Shown here in pieces: positions 38,816 through 55,968 of a stretch of DNA of 57,500 nucleotides (position 1 is its first letter; the number at the start of each line of letters is the position of its first letter). Source of the DNA: Neocallimastix lanati (nom. inval.) (lineage: Eukaryota; Neocallimastigomycota; Neocallimastigomycetes; Neocallimastigales; Neocallimastigaceae); NCBI GenBank assembly GCA_016946835.1, contig JACVTC010000079.1, positions 135,001 through 192,500 of the forward strand. Direction: 5' to 3'. Under the pieces are notes generated by a model that saw only the letters and a program-made list of their open reading frames with translations, was not told where the DNA came from and searched no databases. Both the position numbers and the translations under genes were made by a program.

Positions 38816-39521
38816 TTTGATACATCAGAGAAAAAAAGAATTTATATAAAATTATTTATAGTTCTTTTATAATAATAAAAAAAATTTTTTATTGTATTAA
38901 TATTTTTCAGTGATTACAAATTGTTATAATATTATATCACAAATAACTAAATATATATTTAAATATCATTTATTTTGATAATTAAATACAAAAAAAGTTT
39001 ATATATACAGTTCAGCAATAATTAAATTGTGTTTATAATTATTTAAAATAACAATGATAATTATTATATATATATTTATCTATTATTATTATTATTATTA
39101 TTTTCCAATATATATATCTGATTTATATATAATTATTATTTTATTTTATATTAATAAAATATTATATTATATTTTATTATATTATTATTTTTTTGTTTTA
39201 GTATTATTTCATTATTTTTATTTTTTATGTTTTCAGTATTTTTTTTTTTTTTTTTATTATTATTAATTTGGTTTGCTTTGTTTTATTTTATTCTATTCTA
39301 TCTTTATTTTGTTATTATTTTTTTATTTTTTCTATAATAATTATTTTTTAATATATTTTTAATATATATATTTTTAATATATAATAATTTCTCTCATTCT
39401 ATTATATATATATATATTTATTTATTTAATTATTTAATTTTTTATTTATTTATTTATTTATTTAAAAAAAATTATATATATATTTTAATTAAATAAAATA
39501 TTCATAAAATATTATTGCTTC
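38121..39521. other. Intergenic
   Basis: A/T-rich, with (TTA)n at 38778-38814 and 39077-39100 and T-rich arrays at 39280-39470. Small open frames here consist of Ile/Tyr/Phe only. No gene seen. Confidence 0.5.
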
Positions 39522-40608
39522 CTACATAATCCAATATGCAGCAGCAATTATAGTATATGCTGCTAAAAGCATACATCCTTCTAACCAATTACTTTTTCCA
39601 TCATTTATTAATTGATTTACAATTAAAACAGATGTAAAAATACATATGGTTTCAAAAAGAGTAAAAACTAAGGAAAGATTAACGTTAATAATCCAACCAA
39701 CAATAACTAAAAATGGAATAACCATTAAAGCAACTTGCATAGAAGAACCAAGTGCAACTCCGATAGCCAAATCCATTTTATTCTTCAAAGCTACTGTAAT
39801 AGCTGTAACATGTTCAGCGGCATTACCAACAATTGGTAAAAGAATTAAACCAACAAATGATGGGGAAAGATTCCAATTTTCTGAAATACCTTCAATTGAA
39901 TCTACTAAATATTCTGCACAAAACGATATAGCGAGAGTAACAATTGTTAATAAAATTAATGAGAATGATAATGAAATGGTAGATTCTTCAGGTTCTTCTT
40001 CTTCCTCTTGTTGTTGTTGCTGCTGTTGTTCTCCTTCTTCAGCTCTTCTTTGATTATTTAAACTTTCATAGTCTATATTATTAGAACGTACAAATACTTC
40101 ATTTGTGGTATTTGTTTTGAAATAAATTGAGTGAGTTTTTAATTGGAAAACTAAATATAATCCATAAATACAAAGCATTACTATCGAAATATATCTTGAA
40201 AATTTAACTTGTCTTTCTTCAACATCTGTTTTACTATTTATATTATTATATATATATTAAAATCAATTAATTATCATTATGAATATAAGATTTTAGTTTT
40301 TATTATTCAAATAAAATATTAATTATTTTAAAAATTTTAAAATAAGTAAATAAATAAATACATAATATTTTATATTTATTTTATAAAAATGAAATTACTT
40401 TTCATCCTCCCAATTAAAGGCAACCGGTAAAACAACCATAAAAATTGTCATTACTAATAACGATGCAGAAGTATCACTTGAAGTTGTATTAAATGTCTTT
40501 TATTGATATTACAAAATTGATTTTATAATAATATATTAAATAATGTAATATATATATATATTAAGATATTTAAATCTATCATATATAATATGTAATATTT
40601 AAATTTTG

Positions 40609-40675
<67 letters not shown>

Positions 40676-41299
40676 TTACCTGAAATTTATATTTAATACC
40701 TCCAAAGAAGAAACACATACCAAGTACTAATAAAAGATTAGATAAAAGAGAACCTATCATTGATCTAAATTATTTTATAGATAATTAATTAAATATAATA
40801 ATAATATAATAAAAATTTTTATAAAAAATTTTTTTCTTAAAAAAAAAAAAAAAAAAAAAAGATGCAATACGCTTTAACAACATCAATAAGACCACTTTTT
40901 AAGGCCATAATTCCAATAATCTTTTATTTTAATATATATATATATATCATTAATATATAAAAAAAATTTTTTTTTTTCTTAAATTTTATTTAGAATGTAT
41001 ATTTTATCAAAACATACCACTTCAACAGCATTTCCAAATGTCGCATTTAATAATCCACCAATTGTTTCAGAAGTTCTAAGACTTAATTCTTCTGTAGCAA
41101 AACTTTTTTAATTTTTAATAGATTTATATAAGTAAGATGTATAAAATTATAATTTTCTTTTACTAATTCAATTAAATATATAATGTGAAAAAGTGAAAAA
41201 TTACCCAAGAAGTTTAGCTAATGCTATATTAATATTTAAAACAAAATTAAATGAAATAAAAAAAAAATAAAATAATATTTTAATTATTTAATTTCATTG

Positions 41300-41346
<47 letters not shown>

Positions 41347-41656
41347 TTATTATATTACTAATGAAAATATTATGTATTCATATTCACATACGTATAATAG
41401 CAATAAAGTTAGTAAGAAAGATTGTTGTATCACTCATTTTTAATATTGCACTAGCAATGCCAAATGGAATAAATATAAGAAGTACATTAAGACCTGAACT
41501 TTTACATGTATTTTTTAATGATACCATAAAGCTAATTGTATTACTTTGATCTTGATTTTGATTCCGATTTTGATAAAGATCTGGATTATCGGTAGCATTA
41601 TGATTATTCATTTGATGATGATCATTGCTTAAAAGGGGTTGATATTCGTTTGGCAT
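39522..41656 (-). CDS. Vacuolar-type Ca2+/H+ exchanger (CAX family, VCX1-like)
   Basis: Seven exons (41656-41392, 41223-41205, 41102-41018, 40920-40871, 40764-40680, 40496-40399, 40233-39522) sum to 1314 nt, 437 residues. The Asn/Gln-rich N-terminus leads into 'NFIAIIPLAKLLGFATEELS' and the first alpha motif 'GGLLNATFGNAVEVIIGIMA'. 'SMIGSLLSNLLLVLGMCFFF' follows, and the second alpha repeat carries 'LLPIVGNAAEHVTAITVALK' (about residues 333-352). The two GNAxE signatures supply the Ca2+-binding glutamates of CAX antiporters, which use the proton gradient to load Ca2+ into vacuoles. Between the halves is a Gln/Glu run (about residues 269-285), the acidic loop usual in this family. Exon 2 is only 19 nt yet encodes 'PLAKLLG' exactly in register. 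Family assignment is firm; subcellular site is inferred. Confidence 0.95.
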
Positions 41657-42983
41657 ATTGACTTCATTTATATAAAAAAATTTAAAAGAATTAATACCAC
41701 ATATTATTAATTAATTTTGGTATATATATAAAATTACTTACATTTTAATATACTTTTATTTTTTATTTTTCTTTATATATATTATATTGTTTTATTATAT
41801 TATATTATATATTATTTTTATTTTATTCTTTTATTTTATTTTATTTTATTTTATTTATTTTAATATTTTTAATTTTTCTTATTTTTATCTTTTGTTATTT
41901 TTATTTTATTTAATTTTATTATATTTTATATTTTTATTTTAAACTGATTTTCCTATCTTGTTCTTATTATACATTACAAAAAAATAAAAAAAAAAAATAA
42001 AAAAAAAAAAAATAATAATATAGCTAAATTAATATAGATAATAATAAATATCAAAAAATATTGGGAAAATATTAATCTGAATTTTTTTAATATATTTAAA
42101 AATTACAAAAAGCAAAAAGATACATTCTTATATAATGTAAAATATATATATAATTTTAAATATTATAAGAAATACTATTCACAACTGTTTATTTTATATT
42201 TAAATAACTTTAATAATATAGTTTATGTTTTTTTTTTTTTTTTATGTTTTTTTTTTTTTTTTTATTATTATTATTATCATCATATATATATATACAAAGC
42301 ATAAATTATAAGATAGCTTATATACTTTAATCCGTATTTTAAATGTTTTAAATTATGGATATTAATAATAATTTTATTATTTATTATTTATTATTAATTA
42401 TTTATTATTCAATTATTTAATTAGTTATTATAATTAAAACTTATTTATTTATTTATTATTTAATTATTTAATATTTATTATTTTATTTATTATTTATTAT
42501 TTATTATTTATTATTTATTATTTATTATTTATTATCTATTATAAATTATTTTTTATTTTTTAAATATTTTATTGAAAATAAGAAATAATCTATATTTTAA
42601 ATATATTATTTTGTTTAAGTAATAATTAATGATTATATATATTATTTAAATTTATATTAAATAAATATTAGATATAAATATAAATAATTTTATAAATAAT
42701 TTTATATATATATATATACTTGAATATTATAAAATAATAACTAAATATATTTATAATAGAAATACTTTGGTAAAAACAAAAAACAAATATAAAAAAAAAA
42801 AAAAGATATATGTATTGCTATATGCTTAAATCTCTATATTTTAATTAAATAATTTTTTTTTAAAAAAAAAAATAAAAATAAATTGATTTATAATAATTTT
42901 AGTGTTATCCTAATCTATTAAAACTTGTAAAATTAAGCTTAGTAATAATAAAAATATAAGAAATAATTCAATATAAATTTGAC
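41657..42983. other. Intergenic, simple repeats
   Basis: (TTTTA)n around 41815-41865, poly-T at 42231-42261 and (TTATTTA)n at 42380-42545. It separates the 5' end of the exchanger from the 3' end of the LRR gene. No gene seen. Confidence 0.5.
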
Positions 42984-49563
<6,580 letters not shown>

Positions 49564-49811
49564 TTTAAAATTAAATTTACATAAATAATAAGGAAATAAA
49601 ACTAAATAAAATAGAAATGTTAATAAATCAATATATATTATTAAAATTTTGTTAATTATAATTTAATATTTTATTTTCTATTATTTATCATACATTCATA
49701 GTAAATAAACTTTTATTTTACTTTAATATTTTTCCTAAAATAATAGTTATATATATTAGTTTCATTTATATGAAATGTAAATATGTTAATAAATTTATAT
49801 ATAAATGTTTT

Positions 49812-49842
<31 letters not shown>

Positions 49843-50233
49843 TTTCATGTATTTATATTTTTAATATCTAAATAAAAAACTAAATTTATTATAAAATAAT
49901 TTAATATAAAAAAAATGTATTATATAAATATATATTATTTAAAATTATACTATAAAAATTTATTTTTTAGGATAATAATTATAATTATATTACCAGAAAC
50001 TAAAATTTTAATAATTACATTAATTTTAATTTAAAAACTATTAATAATAATGTATATATTTAAAGTTTAGACGTTATAATAATAATAATATGTTAAGAAA
50101 ATGAAGAAAATGAGAGAAAATTAAAAATAGATATAAATATTTGTAATATATATATATATTTTCAGAATGAAATTTATAGACTTAATTATAAAATGGTATT
50201 TTTGAAATAATGGTATATATATATATATATATT

Positions 50234-50295
<62 letters not shown>

Positions 50296-50454
50296 TTTTT
50301 ATTATTATTATTATCATAAAAAAATTTCAAATTTATACAAATAATTATTAAAAAAAAAAAATAAAATATAAACTTATATTATAATGCTTATAAATATTCC
50401 GAATATTAATGAATATATAAATAGATAATACATAAATAATTAATATTATAAAAA
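49564..50454. other. Intergenic, upstream of the LRR gene
   Basis: A/T-rich with (TTA)n at 50246-50312 and a T run at 49825-49840. No gene is visible. It must hold the LRR gene promoter. Confidence 0.5.
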
Positions 50455-50656
50455 AGTAAAAATATAAAGTTAATTAAATATGTAAATTAATCACATTGGA
50501 TTTAAAATACATTTTATTCTTTCATTAAATAATTTTTTTGTATTATCAAGCCACAATTAGTATAATATGATAAATTTTGTAAAACTTTTTAATCTTTGTA
50601 ATTACCAAATTATTGTTATTTTAATAAATAAACTTTAAATAGTACAATAAAATATT
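50455..50656 (+). repeat. 5' LTR of the Copia element
   Basis: Shares AATAT(A/G)AAGTTAATT, AAATTAATC(A/T)CATTG(G/T)ATTT, AATACA and TCTTTGTAATTACCA(A/T)ATTATT with the 3' LTR at 53677-53902. It is about 25 bp shorter because the 3' copy carries a duplicated GAATTTAATTAAATAT word. Borders are approximate. Confidence 0.6.
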
Positions 50657-51902
50657 AGATTAATAATCTCAAACTCTATAAAGATTTTTCTACAGATGTG
50701 ACCCATGAAATTAAATTGCAAACCGAAAAACTCCTCAGTAAGGATAACTTCGAAAAATGGGGATTTCTTATTGGAAATATTCTTAAAGCCAAGAAATTCT
50801 AAAACTTAGTAAAGAATGACTTGATAGGTGAACTTAAGAAAAAATCTTGAGGATAAAAATATTAATTCAAAATAAGTATGGGAAGATCCTCAAGGAAATT
50901 AAGGACCTTAAAGCCGAAAATGATGATGCCAAAACAAAAGATGCTCATGTCAATTATCTTTATCAACGTCTCAAAAAAAAAAAAAAAAAAAAAAACTCTT
51001 AAATTCGTCAAGGGACTTAATACTGCTTTGAAATTATGGGAAAATTGAAATCCCTCTATTAAAAAAAAAAAAAAAATGAAATACCTCATAATCAGAACTT
51101 TCATGAAAACCAAACAGGGCGTTGTTTTTCATCGGTTACTGATCAACCAGATGATAGCAATATGAACTTTTGACATAGGTGCTTCTGAGATCATCATTAA
51201 CAATAAAAATATAATATCCTCTCCAACTTTAAAAAAGTAAACTTAACTTAAAAATGTGAAAGCAATTCTCTCTGTAAATTTGAAGGTATTAGTACATTTG
51301 AGGACAACATCAATGGTTTTGATGCAAAATTAGAAAATGTTTTATACTCTGAAGATATCAATAAAAATCTATATTGGATTGAATCAAACTTATATAAAAT
51401 GGTATGAAATGTTATTTAAAATCAAGGAAAAATAAAGTCTATCATACATTAAAATTGAGAAAAAAAAAATAAAAACACCATTAATAATGGAACTATCTAA
51501 ATTACTATCATGAATAAAGATACAAATGAAGTTTATATGAACATAATTTCAGAACAAGAAAAAATTGAAATAAACGAACAATCAAAATTACTCTGGTATG
51601 AAAGACTTAGACATTTTTACCACAAGGATATAACTAAATACTATATACTAGTAACTACTCGATTTCTGAAGACAGCAGTATGAATTTCGATAAAGCAGCA
51701 TACAAAAGTGTTATAGGATAACTTATCTATCTTTCTCGATACACTATGCCAATCAGTTCATTCTCATTTAGCAAAGTATCAAGATATGCTGAAAATCCAA
51801 CATTTACAGAATGGAAAAAGGTAATGAATATATTAAAATATCTTAACTTTACTGAAAATTATATAATTACATATAAAAGACAGGAAGAATTCGAAGCTTA
51901 CT

Positions 51903-53197
51903 TTTTTTTTTTTTTTTTTTTTATTTCTGATTTATACCACATTTGGTTTCAGCCCCCACCCCATCAGGGGCAGTGGGAATATTGAAGTAGTCACAATATA
52001 TAGGCAGATAATGTCCCTACTGGACGGCCTTACTGAATATTCAGAGTTGGTGCTTTGATATATATATCATTGCTGATAATTTTTCTAGTACCCTTTTTCT
52101 CAGTGTGTTTTTCCAGTTCCTAACTTCCCTTTGAAGCGAGGGTGAGTGTTGCATTTCGGAATGTTGCATTTCGAAACATGACTTTATAGTACAATGTGGT
52201 GTACTAAATAAACTGTTTATATAAGAGTAGCTTAAATTTTATAAATAAATAAATATTTAATATATAATAAAATAATATTTAATATATAATAAAAATTTAA
52301 TAATATTTAATAATATTTAATAATATTTAATAATATTTAATAATATTTAATTTTAAAGATATATTTAAATATTTTTTTGTTAAAATAATAATAATAAAGT
52401 AGTATTTAGTAATATTACTTTATTATATATATTCTAAAGATATAAATTATATTTATATTTTTTATTTGTAATAATTTGTTCTTTAGCCTTATTTGTTTCA
52501 CTTTTTTCAAATTTTGGATTTTTTTCCATTTTTTAACGGTTAAAAATAATGTATTTAATTTTTTTTTAATTTTATTTAGTGTCTATTTATTTAATACATT
52601 TTTTTTTTTTTAAAAAAAAAAATAACAATTATAAAGTGTTTATGAGAAAATTCTTTTGCTGTTAAAAAAAATTAATCCATTTATATTTATTTTTAGTTTT
52701 AATTTATATATTCACAATTATTTAAAAAAAAAAAAAAAAAATTAAAATTGTGGGGAGTTAAAGTACGGATTAAAATTTTATTTATAAACCACGTTCCAAA
52801 ATACCAAAAGAGAGACATTATAACCTAACCCATTGGGAACCATACTAGCACCTTTGGTAAATTTATAAACGTTAAAAAAATTGCAACTTAATAGAGTATA
52901 TCTACATCACTTAAGTAAAATATAAATCTACATGGGCACATGATATATATCCAAATACTAGTAATTTCCTCCTAAATATATAAAATGACAGTACTTGGCA
53001 ATTAGGACAGTAGCTTGTCTAAATTATTAAGGATATTTTGAATTATAATATATATATATACAAGTAACCCTAACTACCATATTCGTTAAAAACCTTATGT
53101 GAAGAAAACTTGGAAAACGGTCATAGGGCGGGATCGAACCATGAGCCTTATGTACGCAAGCCCAAGAACTGACAACCAAGATAGAACTTGGTTTATT
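51903..53197 (-). mobile_element. Minus-strand retroposon nested in the Copia element
   Basis: The Copia frame breaks after '...EEFEAY' (GAAGCTTAC, 51894-51902) and resumes at '..AYSDSYFVGDPTN' (AGCCTACAGTGAT, 53199 onward). The interval is therefore an insertion flanked by an imperfect AGCTTAC/AGCCTAC duplication. On the minus strand it begins with a tRNA-like head (53195 to about 53125) and ends in a 20-nt A tail (51903-51922). Its 3' part includes GTAAGGCCGTCCAGTAGGGA, shared with the 26.4-kb copy, and a GCCCCTGATGGGGTGGGGG hairpin-like word. The middle (52200-52740) is A/T simple sequence and may be a further insertion. No protein frame is visible, so it is SINE-like. Confidence 0.6.
53115..53195 (-). 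other. tRNA-derived head of the nested retroposon (not a functional tRNA)
   Basis: The minus strand contains GGTTCGATCCC (53140-53130), a perfect RNA polymerase III B box. About 50 nt upstream, TCTTGGTTGTCAGTTCTTGG is A-box/D-arm-like, with TGCGTACATAAGG in the anticodon-arm position. T-stem and acceptor-stem pairing is poor (about 3/5 and 5/7 pairs), so it is a SINE promoter or a tRNA pseudogene. Confidence 0.5.
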
Positions 53198-53676
53198 AGC
53201 CTACAGTGATTCTTATTTCGTAGGAGACCCAACAAATAGAAAATCCATTTCTGAATTTATAATATTAATGGACAAGGATCCAATAGCATGGTAATCAAAG
53301 AAACATTCAGTAGTAGCTACCTCTACTGTTGAATTCAAGTACATAGTAATATCTGAATTCATCAAAAAGGTGTTGAGTATATAAAATATTTTAAACAAAC
53401 TTTTTAACTATACTAAACCAAAAAAAAAATTAATCGACATCTTAGCAAGTAAAACAATTAAAGAAAATGGTGAACTAAATAATAAATTAAGATATCTATA
53501 AATAAAATTTCATTTCAATAAAGATAATATAAAAATAAAAAAATAACTCTGAAATATATTAATAAAACTGAGGATATGATGGCAGACACGCTAACAAAAA
53601 TTTTTAATGGACCAAAAATGACTGCTTATACAGACCTAATATTTAACAAGAAAACATTCTGGTTTAAATGGGGGAA

Positions 53677-53902
53677 TGATAGAATATGAAGTTAATTGTT
53701 TAAATATGAATTTAATTAAATATGAATTTAATTAAATATGTTTAATATTATATTAATTATATTATTTAGTTATTTTTAAATTAATCTCATTGTATTTAAA
53801 ATACAATATTTTAGTTTATATTTTGTCAAACATCTCTATCTTTGTAATTACCATATTATTATTATATTAATAAATAACCTTTAAGCAATAAAACAAATAT
53901 CA
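53677..53902 (+). repeat. 3' LTR of the Copia element
   Basis: Begins TGATAGAATATGAAG directly after the purine-rich tract and ends ...AAACAAATATCA, consistent with TG...CA termini. It contains a tandem GAATTTAATTAAATAT duplication and the word TCTTTGTAATTACCA found in the 5' copy. Confidence 0.65.
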
Positions 53903-54575
53903 TGTATGTATATATTTATTTTTTTATCTATTTATCTATTTATTCATATATTTAATTGTATTATTTCAATATACAATACTTTTTTATGGTATGAGCATTA
54001 AGATGGTAACGGTTTGACATTATTTTAATATTTACTATATATTCATTTGTATTCATTTATATATAATATTTATTATATATATTTAATTATATTTAATTAT
54101 TTATTTATATGTTTACTAAAAGGATTTTTATATATATATATATATTTTTTTACAATTAAAAGATTATTACATCATGGGAATTTTTTCTTTATTTTTTCTT
54201 TTTCTTTTGAACCAAAAAAAGAAAAAAATTAATAGTTCGAATATTAACAACACATTATCATTGTTATTATTTATTATTAATTATTTATTATATATTATTT
54301 ATAATTTATTCTTATTTATTATTTATTATCGTTATTATTTATTATCGTTATTATTTATTACTTTTTATTTATTATTTATTACTTATTATTTATTAATATT
54401 ACTTATTACTTATTACATTATTATTACTTATTATTTACTATTTATTAATTATTAATTATTATTTATTATCTTAGGTTTAATTCGATGATGGTAACGAAGC
54501 AGTACAATAAAAGTAAATAAAAATGATAGTAAATATCATAAAAATTCCATTTATAAATTAATTTTTGATTTAAAG

Positions 54576-54609
<34 letters not shown>

Positions 54610-55968
54610 AAATATATATATATATATATTTATGAATATTTGTTAATAATTGATGTATGACAATGTTTTAAATATTTATATTAAATTTCTTATATCAATA
54701 TATATTTAATAATATATTATTAATATACTTTAAATAATTTTTCATTTATACAGGAATATTTCAATCAAATATTTTAAATTATTAGTTAAAGTTTTTTTTT
54801 TATAATTAAAAAAAAATATTATATATATAATTTATGATTTATGATTTATTTTCTTTTTAGTATTAAAAAGTTTATATAGTGTACATATACTACTCTTTAT
54901 ATATATATTATTAAAAAGTTTTTCAAATATCAAAATGTCAGAATAATCGAAAAAGAAATGAAAAATACATGGTATTTTAGTATTAATGAAGAAATATACA
55001 TTCATAAATTATATATAAATAATAAATTTGTAAAGTTGAAGTGATATTTTTAATATAATTCATTAAAATAATCATATTTATAATAAATTAATATAACAAT
55101 TTATATATTTTTAATTTTTTAAAAAAAAATGTGGATTAATAATATCACAATTTTTATTGGCAAAACTTGAATTGATAAGATGTCAATATCAAAAGTATTC
55201 ATTTAAGGGTGTATAAATTAAATAAAATTTTGTAATACAATAATAATATATAATATTTTATATAAAAATTTGTAATACAATAAAAATATATAATATTTCA
55301 TACAAAATTTTGTAATACAATAAAAATATATATATAATATTTCATAAATTAAATATAAAATATTTAATATATATTATATATAAATTATATATAGATTATA
55401 AAGATTATGTATATTATATAATAAAAGAAAAATGTATAAACAATTTTATAATATATTTAATATATTATAAAGCTATTATTGCTAAATATTAAAAATCAAA
55501 TTTTATTATATTATTTAATATGGTTTAAATTTTTAATTTTTAAATGATTAATAATTATTATATTATTTAATATGTTTTAAATTTTTAATTTTTAAAAGAT
55601 TAATAATTTTAATAATATTAGTTAAAGATTACATTTTCATAATTTATATTCTTTTTTTCCTAGCAAATGAAAAATAATAAATGAATTAAATAATATAAAT
55701 CTAAAATTTTTAGTAATAATAAAATAATAATAAAAAAAAATAAAATTAAAAAAAAAAAATTAAATAAAATTAAAAAAAAAAAAATAAAATAAAATTAAAA
55801 AAACAAAACAAAATATATATAAATAAAAAATATATATAAAAATAAAAGAATACCATTATTTTTTTTTCCCCTTCGTTCATTAAAATAACAAGATAACAAT
55901 AAAATTTTTAAATATATTTTTATAATTAAAGATTAAAAAAATTACATATAATATTTAATTAAATTGTA
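53903..55968. other. Intergenic, simple repeats
   Basis: (TTATTTA)n at 54250-54470, T and A runs, and two tandem arrays (about 55224-55350, and a 52-bp word repeated at about 55503 and 55555). Small open frames are Ile/Leu/Phe/Tyr-only. The upstream flank of the P5B ATPase lies at the right end. Confidence 0.5.
55224..55350 (+). repeat. Three tandem 40-bp units
   Basis: TTTGTAATACAATAA recurs at exactly 40-bp spacing (55229, 55269, 55309), followed each time by (A/T)AATATATAATATTT(T/C)A. Confidence 0.8.

Larger units (their letters stand above)
50455..53902 (+). mobile_element. Decayed, internally deleted Ty1/Copia LTR retrotransposon
   Basis: Polyprotein pieces occur in the expected order. 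The Gag-like part is at about 50700-50830 ('TEKLLSKDNFEKWGFLIGNI'). The protease/pre-integrase part is at 51290-51640 ('NVLYSEDINKNLYWIESNL', then 'LLWYERLRHFYHKDI', the GAG-pre-integrase signature). The RT 3' end is at 51690-51900 ('YKSVIG*LIYLSRYTMPIS', 'NPTFTEWKKVMNILKYLN'). RNase H resumes at 53198-53370 ('GDPTNRKSISEFI', 'DKDPIAW', 'SVVATSTVEFKYI') and the end at 53575-53660 ('EDMMADTLTKIFNGPKMT'). Integrase and most of RT are missing between 51650 and 51690. A purine tract TTTAAATGGGGGAATGA precedes the 3' LTR. Stops and frameshifts are frequent. A separate retroposon sits between 51903 and 53197. Confidence 0.85.

Noticed and set aside
53115-53195. Functional tRNA gene
   Set aside because: B box is perfect, but acceptor, T and anticodon stems do not pair and the sequence heads a poly(A)-tailed insertion.
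53213-53398. 61-residue minus-strand open frame
   Set aside because: Antisense shadow of the Copia RNase H segment on the plus strand.
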